NCBI RefSeq assembly: GCF_900103985.1
Contig: NZ_FNIE01000001.1
Span: forward strand, 62,001-126,000
Length of the DNA: 64,000 bases
Reading direction: 5' to 3'
From: Actinacidiphila guanduensis
GTDB taxonomy: Bacteria; Actinomycetota; Actinomycetes; Streptomycetales; Streptomycetaceae
Both the position numbers and the translations under genes were made by a program. This document shows positions 17,809 to 24,697 of this stretch, piece after piece (the first letter of the stretch is position 1; every line of letters starts with the position of its first letter). The notes below the pieces were generated by a model, which had not been told where the DNA came from, searched no databases, and saw only the letters and a list, made by a program, of their open reading frames with translations.

Positions 17809-17845
17809 ACGGCCCCGGAACGCGTTCAGCGCGTTCCGGGGCCGT
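17809..17845. terminator. Perfect 16-bp stem hairpin, probable bidirectional terminator
   Basis: The arms ACGGCCCCGGAACGCG (17809-17824) and CGCGTTCCGGGGCCGT (17830-17845) pair perfectly around the loop TTCAG. It sits between the convergent GlsB-like and BrkB-like genes, and the BrkB stop codon (17826-17828) lies in the loop. There is no T-tract, as is usual in these genomes. Confidence 0.7.
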
Positions 17846-18740
17846 GCGCGTGTCCGGGGCCGTGCGCGTCCACCGCGGCCTCGCCGGTCGGGCCGTCCTC
17901 CCGGTAGCGGGCCCTGCCGGGGGTGTCCGCGGCGGGCTCCCGCTCGGGGTCGGGCCGCTCCCCCCGCTGGTGGAGCTGGCGCCCCACCAGCGGGCCGCCG
18001 AACACGACGAAGCCCACCCCGATCAGCCAGCACTGCACCATCAGCAGGGTGCCGACCGGGCCGTAGGCGATCGCGTTGCTGACGGTGAGCGGGGACAGGA
18101 CGAGCACCGAGAAGACCCGCAGCCCGACCAGGCCCGCCATCGTGCACAGCGCGCCGGTCAGCGCGGGCCGCCCGGGCACCCGGTGGCCGAGCAGGAACCG
18201 CTGCCCCCACCAGAAGAACACGGTGCCGGCGGCGAGCGTCAGCGGCACCCGCACCCCCGACGACGGCCACCCGCTGCGCAGCACCCGGCCGCTCTGCGCC
18301 TCCGCGAACAGGTAGCCCGTCAGCGCCGCCAGCCACACCGCACGGCGCCACGCGCTGTGCCAGGGCGCCGCGGGCAGGTCCCAGATCCGCAGGTAGACCG
18401 TCTCCACGCTGGCCGCGAAGGACAGCCCGAACACGGCGAGCGACGCCAGGCTCAGCGCGCTGGTCGTGCTCAGCACGGTGCCGGGGGTGGCGAACAGGCG
18501 CCGTACGGCTCCCGCCGGGGCCGCCGACAGCCCCATGCCGTCCACGATCCACTCCTCGAACCCGGCCCGCCGGTACGGCGCCGCGGCCGCCACCACGATC
18601 AGCAGCGGCATCAGCGTCACCATGCCGAGGGCGGCGAAGCCCATCGCCCGGTGCATCAGCTCCACTTCGGCGCCCTGTCGCCAGATCCGCCCCGCGACGG
18701 ACTCCCGCCACGCCTTGCCCACCCCGCGCGTCCCGCGCAT
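17826..18740 (-). CDS. YihY/BrkB-like integral membrane protein
   Basis: This 304-residue membrane protein begins MRGTRGVGKAWRESVAGRIW, with membrane segments at ALGMVTLMPLLIVVAAAAPY, TSALSLASLAVFGLSFAASVETVYLRIW, AVWLAALTGYLF, VPLTLAAGTVFFWWGQ, LTGALCTMAGLVGLRVFSVLVLSPL and TLLMVQCWLIGVGFVVFGGPL. This is the layout of the YihY/BrkB family (once called RNase BN), whose biochemical function is not established. The C-terminal 50 residues are charged and His/Pro-rich. The start at 18740 follows GGGAGG nine bases upstream. An upstream in-frame start at 18833 has no visible ribosome binding site. Confidence 0.85.
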   Translation of the reverse strand: MRGTRGVGKAWRESVAGRIWRQGAEVELMHRAMGFAALGMVTLMPLLIVVAAAAPYRRAGFEEWIVDGMGLSAAPAGAVRRLFATPGTVLSTTSALSLASLAVFGLSFAASVETVYLRIWDLPAAPWHSAWRRAVWLAALTGYLFAEAQSGRVLRSGWPSSGVRVPLTLAAGTVFFWWGQRFLLGHRVPGRPALTGALCTMAGLVGLRVFSVLVLSPLTVSNAIAYGPVGTLLMVQCWLIGVGFVVFGGPLVGRQLHQRGERPDPEREPAADTPGRARYREDGPTGEAAVDAHGPGHAHGPGTR

Positions 18741-19038
18741 CGCAGCCGACCTCCCGCCCCGCGCAGCCCCCGAGGCGCCCACGCGTCCGCGGGACTGCGC
18801 TGAAGGGCGATTACCCGCGGGGAGGGGGCGCACGCAGGGGGGGCGTTCAAGGGTGAATGCCGTGTGTGGACGGGGAGTTCGGGTGGCGGGGAGGGCCGGA
18901 TGCCTGCCCGCGCGGGCGGAGGTGCGGTGCCGGCGGGATCAAAGGGCGCTCCGCGCGCGGTGTTGCCCCCGGAGGGGTGAGGTACGCGTGCGCGGACGCG
19001 CGGCCCGGACGCTGGGCTCGGCCGAGGACCGCTCGTGG
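18741..19038. other. Intergenic, no gene seen
   Basis: About 300 bp between the BrkB-like start and the DUF4097-like stop. It must contain the BrkB promoter. I see no convincing -35/-10 pair, repeat or coding sequence in it. Confidence 0.5.
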
Positions 19039-19881
19039 TCAGGACGGGAGGACCGCCAGGGAGCCGGAGGTGACGGTCAGCGAGACGTGGTGGGCCGAGC
19101 CCGGATCGCGCGGCACCCCCACCCGCACGTCCGCGGAGGCGGCGTTCTCGGTGACGGCGTAGCCGGCGCCGGCCGCCGGCAGGCGCAGGGCGACCGAGGC
19201 CGAGGTGGCGCGCACGGCGACGTCGTGCGGGGCGGCGGCGAAAGCGAGGTCCGCGCTGCCGGACGTCACCGTCACCTCGGCGCGGTCGGGCCGCAGTCCG
19301 CGGGCAGTGAGCCGTACGGAAGCGGCGTCGATGGCCACGTCGCCGTGCAGCCCGCTGACCAGCGTCTCGCCGGACGTCTGCCGCAGCCGCAGCCCGGTGT
19401 GCTGCGGCACGGTGAGGACGAGGTCGCCCGCGCACGGCACGTCCCCGCCGTCGCCGTCCCCGCACCGTACGGCCAGGGCGTCGCGGCCGGTCGCCGGGTC
19501 GGCTTCGGTGGCCGCGTGCAGTGGCAGCGCCCGGCCGTCGCTGCGGACGAAGCGGCCGGCGACGCCGTGCGCGTGCGGGTCGGCGGTCACGCGGATACGT
19601 CCGGACACGCCGTCGAGCACGACGAGGCCGGTGTCCCCGGCGTGGAACTCGGGCGCCGGATGGGCCGCGGCCGCGTGGTGGGCGGTGCCGTTGCCGCTCA
19701 GCACCACGCCGAGCACGACGGCGACGGCCACGGCGAGGACGGCTGCCGACACGGCGAGGCGTACGGGCCGCCGCGGGCCGCGTGCCGGTGCGGGCGGTGT
19801 GTCCAGCCCGTCCGTCCTGCCGGGCCCGCCCGTGCGGTCCGGGGGGAACGGCGGCTTGGGTGGCACCTGCTGGCTGTCCAT
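19039..19881 (-). CDS. Membrane-anchored DUF4097-like (adhesin-type beta-repeat) protein
   Basis: This protein has about 280 residues. A Pro-rich cytoplasmic N-terminus (about 38 residues) precedes one membrane helix, LAVSAAVLAVAVAVVLGVVLSG. The extracellular part is a beta-rich domain of repeated short strands: VVLDGVSGRIRVTADP, LRLRQTSGETLVSGLHGDVAIDA, AEVTVTSGSADLAFAAAPHD and HHVSLTVTSGSLAVLPS. The recurring S(G/A)S(A/L) turns are those of DUF4097/putative adhesin domains. The start is uncertain: the ATG at 19881 has only a weak GGGGGC upstream, and a longer form from 19923 is possible. The function is unknown. Members often sit with envelope-stress or transcriptional-regulator genes, but the neighbours here do not decide the role. 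Confidence 0.72.
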   Translation of the reverse strand: MDSQQVPPKPPFPPDRTGGPGRTDGLDTPPAPARGPRRPVRLAVSAAVLAVAVAVVLGVVLSGNGTAHHAAAAHPAPEFHAGDTGLVVLDGVSGRIRVTADPHAHGVAGRFVRSDGRALPLHAATEADPATGRDALAVRCGDGDGGDVPCAGDLVLTVPQHTGLRLRQTSGETLVSGLHGDVAIDAASVRLTARGLRPDRAEVTVTSGSADLAFAAAPHDVAVRATSASVALRLPAAGAGYAVTENAASADVRVGVPRDPGSAHHVSLTVTSGSLAVLPS

Positions 19882-20181
19882 GCCGGGCGTGTGCCCCCGT
19901 GCCGCGGGCGCACGCTCCCGCATCTCCCGCGCCCGGGCTCCGAAGTACCTTCTGCCGAAGGCGCGTTGGTCCAGTCACGGCTGGCGCGAAGGCCGCGCGG
20001 TCGGTACGTGTGCCGCGGCATCGGCCCCCATCGCCCGCTCCCCCGCGCGCAGCCGGCCTCGGCGCGGCCGGCAGGTCCACCCAGGCCTGCTGATCATGGC
20101 CCGCCGGACACGACGGGTCTCCCCGGCGGGCGCCCGTGGGCGAGGGCGCGCAGCGGGGGCGCGGCGGCTCACGGTGGGGCG

Positions 20182-20206
20182 GAGTGAATCTCTTCGCGCC
20201 GGGTAT
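20182..20206 (+). promoter_or_regulatory. Putative SigB-type promoter (GAGT-N15-GGGTAT)
   Basis: GAGT at 20182-20185 and GGGTAT at 20201-20206 are separated by 15 bp. This fits the GNNTN14-16GGGTAY consensus of Streptomyces SigB-like stress sigma factors. It lies 40 bp upstream of the RsbW-like gene, whose product type is itself tied to SigB control. The match is by eye only. Confidence 0.45.
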
Positions 20207-20245
20207 CCGCCCTCCGTGAGAAGGCTACGGCTGGTAGAAGCGGGC

Positions 20246-20698
20246 ATGGCGGTCGGGACGGCCGAAGTGCGGGAGACGGTTGCGCTGGACGGAGAGAGCG
20301 GGTGCATCGCGCAGGCGCGGGAGAGCGCCGCACGGTTCCTGGAGCGAGCACGGGTCGAGCACGCCGTGACGGTCTCGGAGCGGGCGGTGGACTCCGTGCG
20401 GCTGGTGGTGAGCGAGATGGTCACCAACGCTCTGAAGTACGCGCCCGGCCCCGTCCTGCTGGACCTGCGGATCGCGGGTGACGGCCTGGTCGAGGTGGAG
20501 GTCTGGGACAGCGATCCCGTGCTGCCGGTCGCCCGTGCCGCCGACGCCGGCCGCGTCGGCCAGCACGGCCTGGAGATCGTGATGGCTCTCGCCGAGGGCT
20601 ACGAGGTCCAGCGCGAGCCGGTCGGCAAGCGCGTCACCGTCTGGCTTGCCCTCACCGACGACCCGGCCGGCCCGATCACACGGCACCACCCCGCGTAA
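20246..20698 (+). CDS. RsbW/SpoIIAB-like ATP-binding protein (anti-sigma-factor-type histidine kinase-like ATPase)
   Basis: This 150-residue single-domain GHKL ATPase has the N box VRLVVSEMVTNALKYAPGPV near residue 50, the G1-like block VEVWDSDPVLP near 85, and RVGQHGLEIVMALAEGYEVQ with the G2-type GxxGLxIV near 105. Proteins of this kind in Streptomyces act as serine kinases or anti-sigma factors in SigB-like partner switching, opposed by PP2C phosphatases such as the four SpoIIE-type enzymes in this window. The ATG at 20246 is supported only by a weak AGAAG. A preceding candidate SigB promoter suggests autoregulation. Confidence 0.8.
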   Translation: MAVGTAEVRETVALDGESGCIAQARESAARFLERARVEHAVTVSERAVDSVRLVVSEMVTNALKYAPGPVLLDLRIAGDGLVEVEVWDSDPVLPVARAADAGRVGQHGLEIVMALAEGYEVQREPVGKRVTVWLALTDDPAGPITRHHPA

Positions 20699-20815
20699 CC
20701 GCGGCGGCCTCGTATGAGGGCGTGCCCCACGTCCGTGGACGCCTGAGCGCGCCGCGTGACGACGGTAGCGGCCCCCTGAAAACCTCGTTGCCTCCCCGAG
20801 GAGGCCGCCTGGATC

Positions 20816-21811
20816 ATGTGGCCCATGGGGAAACGGGCGGGCGCGAAGACCACGGCGGTGCCTGCGGCCGCGGGCGTGCGGCTGGAGTGGTGGGCGGTTC
20901 CCCTCGCTGTGAGGAGCGAGGTCGAAGCGGCCCTCGGGTCTCCCGTGGAGAGTGCCGTCACCCAGACCGGTGGCTTCTCGCCCGGCGTCGCCGCGCGTGT
21001 GCGACTCGCCGACGGCCGCCGGGTCTTCATCAAGGCCGTGGGACCCGAGCCCAACCCCGAAGCCCCCGGCATCCACCGGGCGGAGGCCCGGATCACAGCG
21101 GCCCTGCCGGGCGCAGCCCCTGTCCCCTCACTGCTCACGGCCCTGGACCTCGACGGCTGGGTCGTCCTGGTCCTTGAGGACGTGGACGGGAAGATGCCGG
21201 CTCAGCCGTGGCAGCCGGACGAACTGCGGCGTGTGCTTGCGGCGGCCGCCGACCTGTCCGTGCTGCTCGATCCTTCGCCGGTCGAGGCGCCGCCGGTGGC
21301 CGACCGCCTGGGCGCGAGCTTCCAGGGCTGGCGCCGGCTCGCCGCCGCCTCCGCGGCAGGGACGGACGACCTCGCCTGGCTCGGCCCCTGGGCGCGGCGC
21401 AATCTCGGCCGCCTCGCCGACCGCGAAGCCGGCTGGACCGCGGCGGCGGCCGGCAGTGCCCTGGTCCACGGCGATCTGCGGGCGGACAACATCCTGCTCA
21501 CCGAGGACCGCGTCGTGGTGGTCGACTGGCCGTGGGCCGCGGTCGGCGCTGCGTGGTTCGACGTCGTCGCGATGGGACCGAGTGTCGTCATGCAGGGCAC
21601 CCCGGACGCCGTACGGCTCCTCGACCGGCACCTCCACGCCCAGGGCGCCGCTCCCGAGGACGTGACCACCGTACTCATCGCCGCGGCCGGTTTCTTCCTC
21701 CACCAGTCCGTCCAGCCCCCACCCCCGGGCCTGCCGACGGTGCGGTCCTTCCAACGCGCCCAGGGCGAAGCGGCCCTCCCCTGGATCCGCGCCCGCACCG
21801 GCTGGCACTAG
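20816..21811 (+). CDS. Aminoglycoside phosphotransferase (APH) family protein
   Basis: This 331-residue protein has a protein-kinase-like APH fold. An N-lobe includes GGFSPGVAARVRLADGRRVFIKAVG, with a putative ATP-binding Lys near residue 70. The catalytic loop is ALVHGDLRADNILL near residue 220 and the metal-binding segment is VVVDWPWAAVG. The hinge-like stretch is WVVLVLEDVDG. Such proteins phosphorylate small hydroxylated compounds, and the family includes antibiotic kinases, macrolide kinases and many of unknown substrate. The ATG at 20816 is preceded by GAGGAGG; a second ATG three codons on is possible. It stands alone between two divergently unrelated genes. No resistance claim can be made from sequence. 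Confidence 0.85.
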   Translation: MWPMGKRAGAKTTAVPAAAGVRLEWWAVPLAVRSEVEAALGSPVESAVTQTGGFSPGVAARVRLADGRRVFIKAVGPEPNPEAPGIHRAEARITAALPGAAPVPSLLTALDLDGWVVLVLEDVDGKMPAQPWQPDELRRVLAAAADLSVLLDPSPVEAPPVADRLGASFQGWRRLAAASAAGTDDLAWLGPWARRNLGRLADREAGWTAAAAGSALVHGDLRADNILLTEDRVVVVDWPWAAVGAAWFDVVAMGPSVVMQGTPDAVRLLDRHLHAQGAAPEDVTTVLIAAAGFFLHQSVQPPPPGLPTVRSFQRAQGEAALPWIRARTGWH

Positions 21812-21931
21812 GCCGTGTTTTGAAAGATCGCTGACGTCGATGGTTCTCGTGGAGGTGACGGGGCGAAAGGAGCAGCCCAGCAAGTGGGACGCACCCTTGA
21901 AAGCTCGACACGCCCGCGGCAGCATCAACGC

Positions 21932-22351
21932 ATGAGTCGCCGTATCCGCGCCGGGCAACCGACGTACGACGAAGCCCTCGCGGCGGCCTTTGGCTTCCTT
22001 CGTTCCGAGGGCTTCACCGGCCCAGAAGAGACACAGCTTGGCCACATCTACCGCCGCCCCGGCCTCCACATCCAGATCTGGCTTCATCTTGGGCACGAGT
22101 CGACGCTCTCCACACTCGTCGAGCGCTTCACCGAGGACGGCACGCGAGAGGCCGCATGGCTGGAATGCTTGTACGTCGCAGCGGCATGTGGCCCAGCGCA
22201 AGACGTACCCGGCTCGGTGCAATCGGGACGCGCCATGTTCAAACGGCTGCGGCAGCAAGCCGCCGGCCTGGAACGCCTCCTGCCCGCGATCACCGGCTCG
22301 GAAGCGTCAGTCTTGTTCGCTCGCTGCCCAACGAGCAGGCACTCTCCCTGA
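21932..22351 (+). CDS. Hypothetical protein
   Basis: This 140-residue protein is not recognised. It starts MSRRIRAGQPTYDEALAAAFGFLRSEGF and continues with amphipathic helices (AAWLECLYVAAACG, MFKRLRQQAAGLERLLPAI). It has no signal peptide or membrane segment. The stretch LHIQIWLHLGHESTLSTLVERF looks like a beta strand followed by a helix. The ATG at 21932 is used; a GTG-type extension to 21884 is possible. G+C is somewhat lower than in neighbouring genes. The gene lies between a possible IS end (21814-21833) and IS5-type transposase debris, so it may be recently acquired or cut short at the 3' end. Confidence 0.6.
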   Translation: MSRRIRAGQPTYDEALAAAFGFLRSEGFTGPEETQLGHIYRRPGLHIQIWLHLGHESTLSTLVERFTEDGTREAAWLECLYVAAACGPAQDVPGSVQSGRAMFKRLRQQAAGLERLLPAITGSEASVLFARCPTSRHSP

Positions 22352-22399
22352 GCTCGGAACGAACAGCAGGACGACCTGGGCCCGCACGCAGCCAGCCGA

Positions 22400-22650
22400 G
22401 CCGAGCTCTTCGACAGGACGGTACTCCATGCCCGGAGGAAGGCCGGACCTGCTTCAAAGCCACTCGCGCGCCCCCGCACGAGCCCAGCTTCCGGCGGTTG
22501 GCGACCTGGTCCGTCTTCTCCGGGATGGTGCACTGGACCTTGCGTCGCCGAGTCCCCACGTCGACCGGCCGTGATCCGGATGGCCAACGGCTTCTGTCCC
22601 TGCTCACAGGCCAGGTGAATGTTCGTGGTCAGACCGCCTCGCTTCGCCAG
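22400..22650 (-). mobile_element. IS5-family transposase remnant
   Basis: On the minus strand, KRGGLTTNIHLACEQGQKPLAIRITAGR begins near 22648 (adjoining pieces, the middle of an IS5-type DDE transposase). After a deletion and frame change, TIPEKTDQVANRRKLGSCGGAR continues down to about 22450. In intact IS5-family transposases these two blocks are separated by about 45 residues that include a catalytic Asp region, so the element is internally deleted and inactive. Its 5' part is joined directly to a truncated kinase gene. The sequence GGCCGTGTTTTGAAAGATCG at 21814-21833 could be a distant IS end. Confidence 0.65.
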
Positions 22651-22832
22651 GCATGGCCGCCGATTCCGAGCGAGTTGTAGAGGGACTCCAGGATCGCGTC
22701 CTTTTCGATCAGCGGGAGACCCAGACGCCCGGCCAAGCCCCGGGCCAGGGTGCTCTTCCCGCTGGCCGGCAGACCTGACACGACCACGAACGCGCTCACA
22801 GGGGCCGGTTTCTCGACGCCCATCCGACTCAC
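22645..22832 (-). pseudogene. Truncated P-loop kinase gene (5' part only)
   Basis: From the candidate start at 22832 the product reads MSRMGVEKPAPVSAFVVVSG, then LPASGKSTLARGLAGRLGLP and LIEKDAILESLYNSLGIGG. This is a typical AAA_33/zeta-toxin or small-molecule kinase N-terminus with Walker A GLPASGKS and the acceptor-binding Asp of KDAILE. The reading frame ends within a few codons after GHAW, where IS5-type transposase sequence begins, so about two thirds of a kinase of roughly 180-200 residues is missing. It is interpreted as a gene destroyed by IS insertion and later deletion. Confidence 0.65.
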
Positions 22833-22890
22833 AGCCCCCTTGGTCCGGTTGCGTACCCGCGATTCCTCGTCGGCTGCCCGATGGCGCCGG

Positions 22891-23751
22891 TCAAGCCGGG
22901 GTTCCGCGGAAGGCGTAGGCGTTGCGGGCGCACCAGTTGGCGAAGGTCTCGGGTTCGCGTCCCAGCAGGTGTCGCACGGTGTCGCTTCGTACGCCCACGG
23001 TGTCCTGGCGCATCAGTGTCAGTCCCTCGACCAGGGCCTCGGCGAGCTTCGGCGGCGCTCCGTCGGGGTAGCGGAACCGGACGGCCTCGGCCGGGGTGGC
23101 CACCGGCCGAACCTCTATGTCACGACCGATCGCCTCGGCCAGGATCCTGACCTGCTCGGCGACGGTGAAGCTCTCGCCGCCGGTCAGCAGGTACTCGCGT
23201 CCTTCGTGGCCGTCCTCGGTCAGGGCGAGGGCGGCGACGGCGGCGATGTCGGCCGGGTCGATCGGCGCCGCACGCCCGGGCCCGATCGGGTCGAGGACAC
23301 AGCCCTCGGCGCGAAGGGTGGGCAGCCAGTCGAAGGCGTTGGTCATGAAGCCGGTCGGCCGCAGGATCGTGGCGGGGATGCCGCTGCCGCGGATCAACTG
23401 CTCCCGCTCGTGGTGCCAGCGGCCCATCGCAGGTATCGGGTCGCCGATGACGGCGTACGAGGAGAGGTACACGATGCGCCGCACCCCGGCTGCCAGGGCA
23501 GCGGCGAGGACGTTCTCGGTGTGCTCCAGGCCGATGCCCGGGACCAGCAGGAACAGGCCCTGGACGCCGTCGAGGACGGCAGTCAGCGTCGCGGGCTCGC
23601 CGAGGTCGCCGACGACGCGCTCGGCCCGCTCCGGCAGGCCGGCCGCACGAGCCCGGTCACGCACCAGGACACGGAAACGCGCGCCCCTCGCATCCAGCTC
23701 GCGGGCCAGTTCGCGGCCGATGTGCCCGGTGGCACCGGTGACCAGTAGCAT
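22891..23751 (-). CDS. NmrA/SDR-type NAD(P)-binding protein
   Basis: This 286-residue atypical SDR begins MLLVTGATGHIGRELARELDARG (Rossmann motif GATGHIG). It has VYLSSYAV around residue 100, and ILRPTGFMTNAFDWLPT near residue 135, typical of NmrA-like/azoreductase-type NAD(P)H-binding proteins. The classical YxxxK pair is not evident, so it may be a redox sensor or a quinone/NAD(P)H-binding reductase. The ATG at 23751 has GGAGG five bases upstream, better than the start at 23772. It is divergent from a MarR gene across a perfect palindrome, the usual arrangement for a MarR-repressed oxidative or electrophile defence gene. Confidence 0.85.
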   Translation of the reverse strand: MLLVTGATGHIGRELARELDARGARFRVLVRDRARAAGLPERAERVVGDLGEPATLTAVLDGVQGLFLLVPGIGLEHTENVLAAALAAGVRRIVYLSSYAVIGDPIPAMGRWHHEREQLIRGSGIPATILRPTGFMTNAFDWLPTLRAEGCVLDPIGPGRAAPIDPADIAAVAALALTEDGHEGREYLLTGGESFTVAEQVRILAEAIGRDIEVRPVATPAEAVRFRYPDGAPPKLAEALVEGLTLMRQDTVGVRSDTVRHLLGREPETFANWCARNAYAFRGTPA

Positions 23752-23789
23752 GACGACCTCCAGATCGTTCACCGGTTTACGAACAGGAA

Positions 23790-23805
23790 CGTTAACCAGT
23801 TAACG
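23790..23805. promoter_or_regulatory. Palindromic operator between NmrA-like and MarR genes
   Basis: CGTTAAC-CA-GTTAACG is a perfect 7-bp inverted repeat with a 2-bp spacer. It lies in the divergent promoter region 39 bp from the NmrA-like start and 67 bp from the MarR start. Size and symmetry suit a MarR-family dimer. The surrounding bases are unusually A+T-rich for this genome. Confidence 0.65.
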
Positions 23806-23871
23806 ATTAGCTCGTCAACCCACGCCCGACGACCCCGCCACCCGTCGGTCTGACTCCCCCGGAGGCCCCTG

Positions 23872-24339
23872 GTGCCCGAATTCCTCGACCTGCACGGCAG
23901 GACGACGAAGGCGATCCGAGCGGCGGCCGACGCCGCGATACGGCGCCATGGGCTGCGCCTCGGACAGGACCACCTGCTGGCAGCGCTCTGGGAGCAGGAC
24001 GGCCGCACCCCCGGGGAGATCGCGGCCGCCGCGAACGTCACGACGCCGGCCGTCACCAAGGTCAGTGCCCGCATGGTGGAGGCCGGACTGATCACCCGGC
24101 GTCGGGACGAGCGGGACCACCGCCTCGTACGGCTCCACCTCACCGACGCCGGGCGTGCGCTGCGCGAACCGGTGGAGAACGAACGGCGGTTGCTGGAAGA
24201 GAGGATCACCGAATCCCTCACCGCGGCCGAGCGCGAACACCTCATGAGCGCGCTGGCCAAGATCCACCGGTCGGCGAGCGAACTGCTGGACGCGGAGGCG
24301 GCACAACCGGTCGGCCCGACCGACCCGTCCTTGACGTAG
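23872..24339 (+). CDS. MarR family transcriptional regulator
   Basis: This 155-residue winged-helix regulator has a recognition region GEIAAAANVTTPAVTKVSARMVEAGLI followed by the beta-wing TRRRDERDHRLVRLHLTDAGRAL, which is the MarR signature. The GTG start at 23872 is supported by GGAGG six bases before it. It is divergently transcribed from the NmrA-like gene and probably represses both genes through the palindrome at 23790-23805. The ligand is unknown; no cysteine suited to redox sensing is seen. Confidence 0.88.
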   Translation: MPEFLDLHGRTTKAIRAAADAAIRRHGLRLGQDHLLAALWEQDGRTPGEIAAAANVTTPAVTKVSARMVEAGLITRRRDERDHRLVRLHLTDAGRALREPVENERRLLEERITESLTAAEREHLMSALAKIHRSASELLDAEAAQPVGPTDPSLT

Positions 24340-24385
24340 CTCTCCCGCGGGCCTTCCGCGGACCGCCAGTGGTCTGCCGTGGCCT

Positions 24386-24586
24386 GCCCGTCCCGGAACG
24401 GTTCGACGAGACCCGCGACCCCGCGGCCGACGCCCCCGTGTCGCGGGCGGTCATGGCGACGTCCCACAGGGGGTGCCCGGGCGCGGCCAGGTCGAAGTCG
24501 ATCAGGCCCGTGGCACGCCCGTCGCGGAAGACGACGTTCTCCCGGCACCCGGTACGCCGCCCGGCACCGTGCGGCGGCCCCGGCAA
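24386..24586 (-). pseudogene. Fragment of an aminoglycoside phosphotransferase-like gene
   Basis: The minus strand encodes ENVVFRDGRATGLIDFDLAAP followed by GHPLWDVAMTAR, the catalytic-loop and DFD-like metal-binding part of an APH-family protein. The upstream HGD motif and the whole N-lobe are missing or out of frame, and the C-terminal domain is lost after about 30 residues. It is a short relic, unrelated in position to the intact APH-like genes at 20816 and 37745. Confidence 0.5.
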
Positions 24587-24640
24587 GGACGCCGTAGCCT
24601 CCCTCCGGCACAGGGCGGCGCCCGCCCGTCGGTACGCGAA

Positions 24641-24676
24641 CGGCCCGGCCCCGCGAGCAGGCGCGGGGCCGGGCCG
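24641..24676 (-). terminator. Perfect 15-bp stem hairpin after the GH16 gene
   Basis: CGGCCCGGCCCCGCG (24641-24655) pairs perfectly with CGCGGGGCCGGGCCG (24662-24676) around AGCAGG. It lies 22 bp beyond the GH16 stop on the minus strand and is a likely factor-independent-type terminator without a U-tract. Confidence 0.7.
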
Positions 24677-24697
24677 GGGTGGCAGCCGGGGTGGGGG

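Noticed and set aside
20816..21811. Antibiotic resistance kinase
   Set aside because: Only generic APH motifs are visible; specificity cannot be derived and no biosynthetic or resistance context is present.
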